Shown: piece by piece, positions 52,832 through 61,699 of the stretch
How positions within the stretch are numbered: the stretch's first letter is position 1
Layout: every line of letters starts with the position of its first letter
Assembly: GCA_023411645.1 (NCBI GenBank)
Contig: JAEYON010000002.1
Coordinates: forward strand, 12,992 to 76,991
Source: Bacillota bacterium
GTDB taxonomy: Bacteria; Bacillota; Clostridia; Acetivibrionales; DTU013
Direction of reading: 5' to 3'
Length of the DNA: 64,000 nt
The notes under the pieces: model-generated
Databases searched by the model: none
Told to the model about the DNA's origin: nothing
What the model saw: the letters and a program-made list of their open reading frames with translations, nothing else
Program-made: the position numbers and the translations under genes

Positions 52832-53467
52832 TTATCTGTCCCCCCGTTTTATCTTGACCCTCCTGCCTTCCAGAGTCAGTCTACCCTCAGAATACAGCCG
52901 GATAGCCTCCGGCAGAAGCTGCCATTCAGCCTGCTGCATCACTCGCAGCTGCAACGATTCAGGCGTGTCGTCATCTAGTACTTCTACAGCTTTTTGCAGT
53001 ATAATCGGGCCCGAATCGTATTCAAAATCAACAAAATGTACGGTGGCTCCTGTAACCTTAACGCCGTATTCCAGCACCTTCTGATGCGGAATGATACCAT
53101 AATAGCCTTTACCGCAGAATGACGGGATGAGAGAGGGATGGATATTAATGATTCTATTACTGAATGCTTTGACAAAGCCCTCCGGAAGCATGGATAAGAA
53201 TCCTGCCAATACCGCCAGATCCACGTTGAATTGTTTAAAATGCGTGATTAGTGCCTGATCATACTCCTCGACAGCAGAAAAATCCTTTCTGCAAATGGAA
53301 GCTGTCGGAATCCCGTTGTTCGCAGCGCGTTCCAGCGCATATGCCGAGGGCTTGCTGGATACGACGGTCACAATTTCACAGTTGGTCAACTCACCGCTTT
53401 GTATTTTATCAATAATCGCCTGAAGATTCGTGCCTGATCCTGAAACCAGTATACCTAGCCTTAACAT
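52832..53467 (-). CDS. purN: Phosphoribosylglycinamide formyltransferase
   Basis: Formyl-THF-dependent GAR transformylase of 211 residues. Motifs: LVSGSGTNLQAIIDK (about 7), NIHPSLIPSFCGKGYYG (catalytic Asn/His, about 104-120) and GATVHFVDFEYDSGPIILQ (about 138). The ATG overlaps the end of purM by 7 bases. Confidence 0.96.
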   Translation of the reverse strand: MLRLGILVSGSGTNLQAIIDKIQSGELTNCEIVTVVSSKPSAYALERAANNGIPTASICRKDFSAVEEYDQALITHFKQFNVDLAVLAGFLSMLPEGFVKAFSNRIINIHPSLIPSFCGKGYYGIIPHQKVLEYGVKVTGATVHFVDFEYDSGPIILQKAVEVLDDDTPESLQLRVMQQAEWQLLPEAIRLYSEGRLTLEGRRVKIKRGDR

Positions 53468-54483
53468 AACTCTACTCCAGCTTCGCCTTTCACTATTTCA
53501 CCGATCACATATGCCTTTTCTCCAAGTGACTCCAAATATTTAAGCACATCGACCGATATGCCGTGCTCTACTGCCAGCACCATACCAATACCCATGTTAA
53601 ACGTATTGTAGATACTTTCATCAGTAATGCTACCCGCTTCCTGAAGCAGATTAAATATTGGGAGCACCGGCCAGGCACCCATGTGTATTTTTGCGCGGAA
53701 GCCTTCAGGTATCATTCTTGGTATATTTTCAATAAATCCGCCTCCGGTAATGTGAGAGATCCCTTTGATTGTAAATTGCTCCTTAAGCTGCAGGATCGTT
53801 TTTACATAAATTCTGGTTGGCTTTATCAGTTCTTCTCCGAGGGTAGTTCCCAGTTGTTCAATGCGTTTGGTGAGCTTGTCCTTCGTCAGATTCAAAAGCT
53901 TTCTGACAAGTGAAAATCCATTGCTGTGCAATCCCGAGGAGGGCAGACCGATCAGAGCGTCGCCTTCATTTATTGATTTACCATCAATGATTTTCTTTCT
54001 GTCCACAATACCTACTGCAAAGCCGGCGATATCATATTCGTTTTCCGGATAGAAGCCTGGCATCTCAGCCGTCTCCCCGCCTACCAGCGAACAGCCGGAC
54101 ATCACACAGCCGTCCGCAACACCCTTTACGATCTGTGCAACTTTTTCAGGCCTGTTCTTGCCCAAAGCGATATAATCCAGAAAGAATAACGGTTCCGCGC
54201 CGCCGCAGACAATATCATTCACGCACATGGCAACAGCGTCGATTCCAACGGTGTCATGCTTGTCCATAAGAAACGCAACCTTCAGCTTCGTACCGACACC
54301 GTCTGTACCGGACACCAGCACCGGCTCCTCGTATTTCTCCTTGTTCAGTGAAAATAACCCTCCGAAGCCGCCTATGTCTGTCAGTACCTCCGGTCTAAAA
54401 GTCCTTTTCACATCATCTCTCATCAGTCTTACCGATTCATACCCGGCTTCCACATCCACGCCGGCCGACTTATAGTCGATCAT
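53461..54483 (-). CDS. purM: Phosphoribosylformylglycinamidine cyclo-ligase
   Basis: AIR synthetase of 340 residues. The signature DGVGTKLKVAF (about 60-70), FLDYIALGKN (about 102) and the VGGETAEMPGFYP segment (about 135) are present. ATG with GGGAG 8 bases upstream. It lies 154 bases after purE, in a gap filled with 11-bp repeats. Confidence 0.96.
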   Translation of the reverse strand: MIDYKSAGVDVEAGYESVRLMRDDVKRTFRPEVLTDIGGFGGLFSLNKEKYEEPVLVSGTDGVGTKLKVAFLMDKHDTVGIDAVAMCVNDIVCGGAEPLFFLDYIALGKNRPEKVAQIVKGVADGCVMSGCSLVGGETAEMPGFYPENEYDIAGFAVGIVDRKKIIDGKSINEGDALIGLPSSGLHSNGFSLVRKLLNLTKDKLTKRIEQLGTTLGEELIKPTRIYVKTILQLKEQFTIKGISHITGGGFIENIPRMIPEGFRAKIHMGAWPVLPIFNLLQEAGSITDESIYNTFNMGIGMVLAVEHGISVDVLKYLESLGEKAYVIGEIVKGEAGVELC

Positions 54484-54508
54484 TTCAGCATCTCCCTTTT
54501 CAAACCAT

Positions 54509-54624
54509 GTCTTTTATCTGTCTTTTATCTGTCTTCTATCTGTCTTCTATCTGTCTTCTATCTGTCTCTCTTCTATTGTTCTAATACTGTCCTTCTGCTA
54601 TTCTTCTGCTGTTCTTCTGCCATT
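54509..54624. repeat. Two 11-bp tandem repeat arrays between purE and purM
   Basis: Five exact-length units GTCTTyTATCT at 54509-54563 and three units CTTCTGCyrTT at 54592-54624. On the transcript strand they are purine-rich. Confidence 0.85.
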
Positions 54625-54637
54625 CTTTTTTGTCTGT

Positions 54638-55156
54638 CTATAAATCTTCTTCCAGCAGCTTTTTCTGAAGCTGTTCGTTCTTTTGTCCAACCTTGAGTGC
54701 AAGCTCTTTTTTATACTCCCTTATTTTTTCACGAAGCTTCGGATAGGTGCAGGATAATATCTGCACTGCAAGAATTGCTGCATTTTCAGCTCCGTCGATG
54801 GCAACCGTAGCTACCGGAATGCCTGCCGGCATTTGCACTGTAGACAGCAGCGAATCGAGTCCGTCCATTGTAGAGGACTTAATCGGAATGCCAATGACCG
54901 GAAGCGGCGTATGCGCAGCCAGAACACCTGCAAGATGGGCGGCCTTTCCTGCCGCCGCTATGATTACTTCGATCCCGTCAGCTTCGGCATTTGATGCGAA
55001 CCCGGCCGCCTTCTCCGGCGTTCTGTGTGCGGAGCAGACCAGTACCTGAACCTCCACACCAAATTCCTTCAATAATTTAATGCAGCCTTTCAATACGGGA
55101 AGATCAGAATCACTTCCCATTACAACAGCCACTCTGGGTGTTTTACCCTGTCCCAT
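54638..55156 (-). CDS. purE: N5-carboxyaminoimidazole ribonucleotide mutase
   Basis: PurE class I of 172 residues. MGSDSDLPVLKGCI (about 13), CSAHRTPEKA (about 41), AAAGKAAHLAGVLAAHTPLPVIG (about 67-90) and the SLLSTVQMPAGIPVATVAI (about 105) segment are all present. ATG with GGAGG 6 bases upstream. No purK is next to it, so either it is elsewhere or this is a class II enzyme. First gene of the local pur run. Confidence 0.95.
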   Translation of the reverse strand: MGQGKTPRVAVVMGSDSDLPVLKGCIKLLKEFGVEVQVLVCSAHRTPEKAAGFASNAEADGIEVIIAAAGKAAHLAGVLAAHTPLPVIGIPIKSSTMDGLDSLLSTVQMPAGIPVATVAIDGAENAAILAVQILSCTYPKLREKIREYKKELALKVGQKNEQLQKKLLEEDL

Positions 55157-55221
55157 ATGTTACCTCCATCAGCTTGTTCCAATCCATTAGCCTGTTCCGA
55201 TCCTGGCCGGAAAATAATACA

Positions 55222-55260
55222 AAGCGGGGCTGCCCATACTTCCGGGCTTAAAGCCCCGCT
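55222..55260 (-). terminator. Long hairpin with T-rich tail before purE
   Basis: GCGGGGCT pairs with AGCCCCGC over an inner GCCC/GGGC stem, and on the minus strand TTTGTATTATTTT follows. It may separate the permease unit from purE or act as an attenuator. Confidence 0.6.
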
Positions 55261-55303
55261 CAAATTTTTAGTGTGGTCCGGCTTCCCAGGACACTCGCAA
55301 AAT

Positions 55304-55328
55304 CAAGAAGCCCGCGTTATCGGCGGAC
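55304..55328 (-). terminator. Hairpin after the purine permease gene
   Basis: AAGTCCGC/GCGGGCTT stem (one G-U pair) with a 7-base loop, 15 bases after the permease stop, followed by CTTGATTTTG. Confidence 0.5.
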
Positions 55329-55343
55329 TTCCCTTTTCTTTTA

Positions 55344-56738
55344 CTATCCAAAGATTAACATTAACGCATCTATCACATACTTTAGAAGGAAAATCCCTGT
55401 AACAATGTACATGATCGGATGAACCTCTTTCGCCTTCTTACTGAATATCTTGGCAATACAGTAGAAGATGAAGCCTGCTGCAACACCGGTTGCAATACTG
55501 TATGCGAGAGGCATGACTGCTACGGTAAAGAATGCAGGCAAAGCCTCTTCGAAGTCCTCCCAATTAATTTTGCCAAGAGAGGATACCATCAGAATACCAA
55601 CAACGATCAACGCAGGTGCGGTTGCCGCTCCGGGAACCATTCCAGCAATCGGAGAGATGAACAGGGAGAGTATGAACAGAACCCCTACAGTTGCTGAGGT
55701 CAGACCTGTTTTTCCGCCCGCAGCGATACCTGAGGCACTTTCCACATATGTGGTAGTGTTGCTGGTGCCAAACAATGCGCCGACTGAGGTAGCTGTAGCA
55801 TCTGCAAACAGGGCTTTGTCCAATCTGGAGGAGAAGCCTTTTCCTTCCTTAAGTGCTTTTTCGTCCTCGTCATCAAATATGCCGGATTTTCTTCCGGTTC
55901 CAAGGAAGGTGCCTATCGTATCAAATGTATCCGTTAAGCTGAATGTCAGTATAAGGGTAAGTATCTGGAATAACTTGGACGGATCGGCGAAAAGCCCGAA
56001 TATGTCCAGTTTGAGGAATGTCGGAGCAACGCTCGGAGGAATAAAGGAAGCTGCAGTCAGCTCAGGCAGAACAGTTACACCCATCGGGATACCGATGATG
56101 GTTGTAGCTATTATACCGATGAGAATTGCTCCTTTTACCTTGAGCAGCATTAAAGCAACAATAATAACTACACCGATGATTGCAAGCACAGATACCGGGT
56201 CAGTAAAATTAACAAGTGCAGGGATCACCTTTGCATATGTATTAAAAGCAACCTGGTCGCCTTGTGTAGTAAAGTCCAGAAAGTGGCCGCCGATAAAGCC
56301 GATATATGCAATGAACAGGCCGATGCCGCCGCTTATGGCATACTGAAGGGATACCGGAATCGCATTAATAATCATTTTCCGGATATTTGTAACAGTGATG
56401 ATGATATTAATAATACCACAGATGAAAACGATACCCAATGCCTGCTGCCAGGGCAGCCCCATTCCCAAACATACCGTATAGGTGAATAATGCATTGAGAC
56501 CCATTCCCGGTGCCTGCGCATAGGGAACATTTGCAACAAAAGCCATGACGAATGTTCCAACTGCCGCTGCCAGTATGGTCGCTACGAACACAGCACCCCA
56601 ATCCATTTGTGCTTCACTGAGGATCGAAGGATTGACAAACATTATGTAAGCCATTGTCACAAATGTAGTCAGTCCGGCAAAAATTTCCGTTCTTACATTC
56701 GTGCCGTTTTCCTTGAGCTTGAAAAGCTTTTCGAACAT
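55344..56738 (-). CDS. pbuG: Hypoxanthine/guanine permease, AzgA-type NCS2 family
   Basis: Purine permease of 464 residues. N-terminus RTEIFAGLTTFVTMAYIMFVNP and APGMGLNALFTYTVCLGMGLPWQQALG mark the AzgA/PbuG branch of the NCS2 family; IGTFLGTGRKSGI and ESASGIAAGGKTGLTS are further conserved blocks. About 14 hydrophobic segments. ATG with GGGAGGGG 6 bases upstream. The PurR-type operator, consensus promoter and 235-base leader upstream are consistent with purine control. Adjacent to the purine synthesis genes. Confidence 0.93.
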   Translation of the reverse strand: MFEKLFKLKENGTNVRTEIFAGLTTFVTMAYIMFVNPSILSEAQMDWGAVFVATILAAAVGTFVMAFVANVPYAQAPGMGLNALFTYTVCLGMGLPWQQALGIVFICGIINIIITVTNIRKMIINAIPVSLQYAISGGIGLFIAYIGFIGGHFLDFTTQGDQVAFNTYAKVIPALVNFTDPVSVLAIIGVVIIVALMLLKVKGAILIGIIATTIIGIPMGVTVLPELTAASFIPPSVAPTFLKLDIFGLFADPSKLFQILTLILTFSLTDTFDTIGTFLGTGRKSGIFDDEDEKALKEGKGFSSRLDKALFADATATSVGALFGTSNTTTYVESASGIAAGGKTGLTSATVGVLFILSLFISPIAGMVPGAATAPALIVVGILMVSSLGKINWEDFEEALPAFFTVAVMPLAYSIATGVAAGFIFYCIAKIFSKKAKEVHPIMYIVTGIFLLKYVIDALMLIFG

Positions 56739-56973
56739 AAACTTCCCCTCCCATAAAATTAAGAAATAATTACTTCAACGGACCAGTACCTGTGTCCGAT
56801 CAAGCCTGCAACAAGACAACCTAATGTTCGTACTTTACTTCATTGCTCTTACCTGGGTAGTACATTATGTCAATTCTCAGCAGGAGCTCACCCGAAAGTC
56901 GCACTCCTGGTATTAAACCCTTAAAGCCCGTCATTTAAGCGTTTTACGAATAAAAACGGACATGCCTTTTACG
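56739..56973 (-). ncRNA. Structured leader of the purine permease gene, type unassigned
   Basis: The roughly 235-base 5' untranslated region holds a CAGGAG/CTCCTG hairpin at about 56876-56904 enclosed by a GGGT/ACCC pairing, and a late CGGAC/GTCCG hairpin (56779-56798) followed by an AT-rich run that may be a terminator. It lacks the guanine-riboswitch core (no TATA-like J1/2 and paired loop-loop bases), and also does not match glycine, TPP, PRPP or ZTP cores as I know them. Confidence 0.4.
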
Positions 56974-56979
56974 TTAATA

Positions 56980-57009
56980 ATACTATCAAATGAACTAACT
57001 GTTTGTCAA
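56980..57009 (-). promoter_or_regulatory. Sigma-A promoter of the purine permease gene
   Basis: TTGACA and TAGTAT with an 18-base spacer, 19 bases downstream of the operator pair. Confidence 0.7.
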
Positions 57010-57027
57010 CCGAAAAAATAAAATAAT

Positions 57028-57063
57028 ACGAACATTATCGTGTATTATTGGTTGAATATTCGT
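57028..57063. promoter_or_regulatory. PurR-type operator (two inverted PurBoxes)
   Basis: ACGAACATTA (57028-57037) and GAATATTCGT (57054-57063) are inverted with 16 bases between, as in PurR operators of Bacillus, upstream of the -35 box. Confidence 0.7.
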
Positions 57064-57064
57064 A

Positions 57065-58048
57065 TCACAATCGATTGAGCAGAAGCATAAAAATCGGTAG
57101 CGTGAATAGTGATAATACTGTCGTATAAATCATATTGAGCGTTGCCTGCCGATAATCCATTCCCAGCTCGGAAGCAAGCGCTACAACTATAGCGCCGCAG
57201 GGCATCGCAAGATCCATGATGAGTATGGTTTTAACATACGGATCGACCAGATCCCCAAGCAACAGCATAATTCCGAGGGCTGCAGCCGGAATAACAAGCA
57301 GCTTCAGCGCCGATATCACCAGTGTGACAGGGTTTTTTAGTATGGCCGTTATGCCCTCCGAGGGTTTTCCTGCCATCTGAAGGCCGGTAAACAACATAAC
57401 CATTGGCAGTGTAGAATTTCCAATAGGTGTGACTGTGCTGTAGAAAATATTATATATAAAGGAAGCTACCGCATTTGCCTTAATGTACTGCTGCAGATTG
57501 ACAAGTGCAAAGATCAGCCCGATGCTGCAGGCGATAGTGTTAACGTTAATAAACTTTTTGAGATTACTCTTCAGGCTTAACCCTCTACGCTTGTCCAGCA
57601 AATAAATACCGACAGTCCAGACGAGCAACTCATATGCAAGGACATAGAACGCAGCAAGCACGACCGCTCTTTCGTTGTAAATGGCCTTAAAGAGGGGAAG
57701 CGCCAGATAACCGACATTACCGAACATCAGGTGTGTCGAGAAAACACTCGCTGTTTCAATCTTCAGCTTCATGAGGTTGCTAACCAGCCGGCCTATTAGT
57801 AATGAAAACAGCATGAAAACAATAGCAAAGATAGTGACCCGCAAGCCGTCGTACAGTGTTTTTTTATCAAAATCATATGATGTCAGGGTAGATAATACCA
57901 GGGCCGGAGCAGTGATACGTACAACAATTTTTGATAAATATGGGGCTGTGTTTACAGGCAAAAAACCAGTTTTACCTGCAAGGTATCCTATAACTCCAAT
58001 GAACAGCATTACTGCGACCTGAGTAAGTATTGTGTTTATTTCCTGCAT
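57065..58048 (-). CDS. AEC family transporter
   Basis: Auxin-efflux-carrier family permease of 327 residues with about ten hydrophobic helices. N-terminal half VAVMLFIGVIGYLAGKTGFLP and ITAPALVLSTL, and MFGNVGYLALPLF in the middle; C-terminal half AMPCGAIVVALASELGMDY. Bacterial members carry malate, malonate or other small organic acids. ATG at 58048. It shares no clear promoter with the genes beside it. Substrate unknown. Confidence 0.85.
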   Translation of the reverse strand: MQEINTILTQVAVMLFIGVIGYLAGKTGFLPVNTAPYLSKIVVRITAPALVLSTLTSYDFDKKTLYDGLRVTIFAIVFMLFSLLIGRLVSNLMKLKIETASVFSTHLMFGNVGYLALPLFKAIYNERAVVLAAFYVLAYELLVWTVGIYLLDKRRGLSLKSNLKKFINVNTIACSIGLIFALVNLQQYIKANAVASFIYNIFYSTVTPIGNSTLPMVMLFTGLQMAGKPSEGITAILKNPVTLVISALKLLVIPAAALGIMLLLGDLVDPYVKTILIMDLAMPCGAIVVALASELGMDYRQATLNMIYTTVLSLFTLPIFMLLLNRL

Positions 58049-58168
58049 TGGTTGCCACGTTTCCTTTATTAATAATTAATTCCCGTTTATTGTGCAAAAT
58101 GTCAGACTAATCTCCCAAAATTCCCAGCTGTTATGCTAAATTCCCGACTTTTCCTTATTAAATCCAGG

Positions 58169-59125
58169 TTAATCTGTAACGCCTTTTCTGCCAAGCAAAT
58201 GCATCGCCGCAAAGCCGAGAATAAATGCTGCTATGGAGACTGGCAGCTGCCACCCAGGCGGTATTCCTGGAAACACTTCTATAAGTGAGCCCACTACAAA
58301 ACCGATGATAATCATGTAGGTTTTTCGGGGGTGCTTTTGAAGCATTCGTTCCAGAAACCTTGCTGTTCCAAAGGTACCTAAAGCTACACCAAGTCCAAGA
58401 GGAATCAAATATGGTATATTAAAATCCTTTATTGCCTTGAGCGTAATATCATACATCCCCAATGCTAACAGCATGAATGAAAAACTGATTCCGGGCAGTA
58501 CCAGCGCCACCGCGAAAATGACGCCTGCAAGCAGCAAGAATATGTAGCTGAGCAAAGTGCTGCCCGTCGCCAGGTTAATGACCGTATCCGGCTTGGATGT
58601 CATAAGCAGTACAATGGCGACGCCTATGATAAAGAAAAGGATATCGCTTATATATGGACGGTTCATGGATCCGGTGCGCTTCATCGTTCCGCTGTAGATT
58701 GTGGATCCAGTACGGTTTGTTGATTCGCTGTTGTCCGTTGATTCGCTGTGACTCATAGTTCCGCTTTGCTTCTTTGAATGCGATCGTTCCGCAGGTTCTG
58801 TCGCCTCGATAGACATGGCCTTCTTGTATAGCACCGGAAGTCCGCCGATAATAATGCCAATAAACAAAAACTGCATGACATATGGTACCACCTCAAGAGC
58901 TCGAAGCATCAGGCGGTTAAAAAGCAGTATCCCAAGTAACCCACCAATGCCGACCTGAAACAGGAAAAAGAAGTTCTTTCTCCAATCCTCAAAAAACGAA
59001 CCGACACTGTGGATCAGACGGTCATATATACCCAATACGATTGCCATGGTGCCGCCGCTGACACCGGGCACCAGTGTAGCTACCCCAACGACGATACCTT
59101 TTATGAAATTCTTTATATAGTCCAC
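58169..59125 (-). CDS. DUF368 membrane protein (PopT-like), with Ser/Thr insertion
   Basis: About 318 residues with eight to nine hydrophobic helices and the two family signatures VATLVPGVSGGTMAIVLGIYDRL (near the start) and LVLPGISFSFMLLALGMYD (about 205). DUF368 proteins include PopT, which recycles undecaprenyl phosphate across the membrane, so a role in lipid-carrier recycling is likely. A Ser/Thr-rich insert of about 40 residues at about 125-165 (SGTM, SEST, NRTGS, KRTGS repeats) is not part of the family fold and lies in a loop. Start taken as the GTG at 59125 with AGGGG 8 bases upstream; the open frame runs to 59182. Confidence 0.82.
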   Translation of the reverse strand: MDYIKNFIKGIVVGVATLVPGVSGGTMAIVLGIYDRLIHSVGSFFEDWRKNFFFLFQVGIGGLLGILLFNRLMLRALEVVPYVMQFLFIGIIIGGLPVLYKKAMSIEATEPAERSHSKKQSGTMSHSESTDNSESTNRTGSTIYSGTMKRTGSMNRPYISDILFFIIGVAIVLLMTSKPDTVINLATGSTLLSYIFLLLAGVIFAVALVLPGISFSFMLLALGMYDITLKAIKDFNIPYLIPLGLGVALGTFGTARFLERMLQKHPRKTYMIIIGFVVGSLIEVFPGIPPGWQLPVSIAAFILGFAAMHLLGRKGVTD

Positions 59126-60187
59126 TCCGATTTCCCCTATCTCTGTTCTTCTCCATATGGCATACAGCAGGACCATTTTCAAATTATTTTAACATATAGG
59201 GGGTACAATTACCATTAGATTTTGTATTCCCCGCACGGAAAACGCATGAAAATTACTGTTCGATAAAAAATCATTTATTCATTTTTAGTAATCTTGCCCA
59301 TTGCAGCAAGTATATACGACGTGTTTATGTGCGGTTTCCTTGAAAGCGTAAGGTGAGAAGCGTTTCAAGGCGGCTAAAGCTTAAAACAAAATAGCCCGGC
59401 CGGGAAGTCCTGCTTGGGGATATCCCCAGCTGCCGTTATGCTCTCTGGCAATAGCATCTTTAAATCAGATCCATGATTGTTTCCAGATAATCCATGCTCA
59501 ACAACGCTCTGAACCGTTTTTTCTAAGGCTCTTTTTGACCATCGTTTCTTTCTTGATGTAATTATATGATAGTATGTTAAGGTTTTCAGGAGCATTGTCT
59601 TTACTGATAAAAGGGTTATTTTTTATTGATTTGAGGCTTTTGGAGTCTTTATTCGAAGGAAAAGAGCATGTAGGGGACTGGCAGAAAAAAGCAACATCAA
59701 AGGTGAAGGTACAGGCTGTGAAGTGTAGCGAGCTGGAATGCGGCTCGGGACCACAAAGATTTTGCTACGGACGGCAAAATCGCTGGTGCTGAGGCATGGA
59801 CGCCGAATCACCAGCGCCCGCATTACAGCGAACCTAAGCTGCTGCAGCCTGTCTGAAACCTTTGCTAGTTGCTGGTTTCCGCCTACCCCAACATACTCTT
59901 ATCTTTTCGGTATGCAGGTTGGCTAAATTATTATCTATGGAAAATTATTGCTTCATGCGTTTGCCGTGGTATTTCCTGCGGCGAAATCATGAACCCATAT
60001 TTTCCCTAGTTCTTTATCCAAGAGTTTTATAAAATCGCGTTTCAGCATTACCTTTGAAAAGATGACCTCCGCCTGAAATATCCTCATTAAGCTCCAATAT
60101 TCTTGCAGGAATTCAGTCGGTTATTATATGTAATTTGCGTTTTAATTCTTGAAATAGCTTATCTTTTAGATGTAGAAGTATCCAAAT
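59126..60187. other. Gene-poor region with short palindromes
   Basis: About 1.06 kb with no convincing gene. Short open frames (for example 59374-59595 minus and 59574-59792 plus) have no good ribosome site and no recognised domain. Features seen: inverted repeat CCTTGAAA/TTTCAAGG at 59338-59370, palindromes CCCGGCCGGG (59396-59405) and TGGGGATATCCCCA (59415-59428). It may be a decayed mobile or coding segment. Confidence 0.5.
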
Positions 60188-60898
60188 TTATATTCCTAAA
60201 TAAAGCTTCTTAATTTCTTCATTTTCATCTAATTCATTCGGTGAAGAATAATGTACAATCTGGCCTTTGGACATTAAATAGACATTATCAGCTAAGCCAA
60301 GAGCGAATCGGAGTTTTTGTTCAGTAAGCAGTATAGTAAAACCCTGTAGTTTGATTTTATGTATCAGCTTCCCGACTTCTTTTACGATCTGTGGCGCCAG
60401 ACCTTCTGTAGGCTCATCCATAATAATCATTTTTGGGTTCGTTACCAATGCGCGTGCTATTGCTAGCATCTGCCTTTCTCCACCGGAAAGAGCACCGCCG
60501 ACGCTGTTGTATCTTTCCTTTAATCTAGGAAAGAACTCCAGTGCACGCTCTGGTGTCCAAACATCGGACCCATCAATTCCTTTACGGTGATATACTGCTA
60601 GATGCTCCTTAACGGTTAATGAAGTAAAGAGCCTTCTTCCCTGCGGTACATACCCCATACCCTTCTGAGCGATAACATGCGAACTGGTATGGGTAATATC
60701 TTCACCACTAAATACTATGCTTCCATCATTTGCGGGAGTAAGTCCCATAACACTCCTGAGTGTAGTGGTTTTTCCAACGCCGTTCCGGCCCAGGAGTGCG
60801 ACAACATTAGCTTCAGGCACTTCCAGAGATACATTGTAGAGTACATGGCTGTGTCCATAAAAAGTATTAATATTATTAATTGTTAACATGCTACCCAT
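60188..60898 (-). CDS. livF: Branched-chain amino acid-type ABC transporter ATPase (LivF-like)
   Basis: Protein of 236 residues, LivF class. Walker A GRNGVGKTT (about 37), the LivF-typical MGYVPQGRRLFTSLTVKEHL, signature LSGGERQM, Walker B MIIMDEPTEGLAPQ, and LLTEQKLRFAL switch. The ATG overlaps the LivG stop region (8 bases) and has AGGA 8 bases upstream. Pairs with LivG to power the LivH/LivM channel. Substrates of this family include branched-chain amino acids, amides, urea and aromatic acids. Confidence 0.92.
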   Translation of the reverse strand: MGSMLTINNINTFYGHSHVLYNVSLEVPEANVVALLGRNGVGKTTTLRSVMGLTPANDGSIVFSGEDITHTSSHVIAQKGMGYVPQGRRLFTSLTVKEHLAVYHRKGIDGSDVWTPERALEFFPRLKERYNSVGGALSGGERQMLAIARALVTNPKMIIMDEPTEGLAPQIVKEVGKLIHKIKLQGFTILLTEQKLRFALGLADNVYLMSKGQIVHYSSPNELDENEEIKKLYLGI

Positions 60899-61682
60899 TT
60901 TCTATGTCCTCGCCTAAATAGATTTCTTGAACTCGTTTATTGTTGCGAATATTCTCTTTCGTGTCCGTTACAACTGGTACCCCGTCTTGCAGCACCATTA
61001 TTCTGTCGACTACTTGAAATACCAAGTCGATATCGTGTTCAATAAGTAAGATTGTGATATTTCTGTCGAGATTATTGATTGCATTTACCATAGTGCGGCT
61101 CTCCGCTAATGAAAGACCAGCGTTTGGCTCATCCAGACATAAGATACTTGGCTTACTAGATAGCGAAAGCACTAACTCTACCAGACGCTGATCACCATAC
61201 GATAGGTTCTTTATTAATTCATTCTTCTTATCTTGCATGTTGACGATGGCAATTAATTCTTCCGCTTCTTTAAAAAGATCCGTATTACTCTTTAGAGAAG
61301 AAAACATACGGAACTTCTTAAATTTTCTGACGCCAATCAATGCCAGTACCAGATTTTCTATGATACTCATGTCCCAGAATAGCTCGGTAATCTGGAATGT
61401 CCTTGAAAGACCTAGCTTGACTCGATTATAATTCTTCATGTTAGTGACATCTTGACCATACATGATTATTTTTCCATCAGACGGAAAATATTCGCCGCTA
61501 ATTTGGTTGAACAACGTCGTTTTTCCCGCACCATTAGGCCCTAATATCGCAACACGCTCACCTTGCTTAACGTTAAGATTAACATTGTCATTTGCCCGAA
61601 TACCCCCGAAGCTTTTCCCAACGTTAATTAGCTGTAAACAGTATTCATTGTTTTTATCGATTCCACGCATTTTCGTTCTCAT
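60891..61682 (-). CDS. livG: Branched-chain amino acid-type ABC transporter ATPase (LivG-like)
   Basis: Protein of 263 residues, LivG class. Walker A GPNGAGKTT (about 49), Q-loop LSRTFQITELFWDMSIIENL, signature NLSYGDQRLVEL (LSYG in place of LSGG, as usual for LivG), Walker B ILCLDEPNAGLS, switch IEHDIDLVFQ. The start ATG at 61682 could also be the ATG 4 codons on (MRGIDKNN). It overlaps livF by 8 bases and follows livM by 17. Confidence 0.92.
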   Translation of the reverse strand: MRTKMRGIDKNNEYCLQLINVGKSFGGIRANDNVNLNVKQGERVAILGPNGAGKTTLFNQISGEYFPSDGKIIMYGQDVTNMKNYNRVKLGLSRTFQITELFWDMSIIENLVLALIGVRKFKKFRMFSSLKSNTDLFKEAEELIAIVNMQDKKNELIKNLSYGDQRLVELVLSLSSKPSILCLDEPNAGLSLAESRTMVNAINNLDRNITILLIEHDIDLVFQVVDRIMVLQDGVPVVTDTKENIRNNKRVQEIYLGEDIENG

Positions 61683-61699
61683 TCGCTTATAAACCTACT

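Noticed and set aside
54509..54624. A CRISPR-like array
   Set aside because: The units are 11 bp, directly adjacent and without spacers; no cas genes are present.
55468..56346. Plus-strand frame of 292 codons inside the purine permease gene
   Set aside because: Low-complexity translation opposite a clear AzgA-type permease; no start signal.
56739..56973. A classical guanine riboswitch before the purine permease gene
   Set aside because: The conserved bases around the three-way junction (such as the GTTTCTAC and AAAC pairing) are absent, so I report only an unassigned leader.
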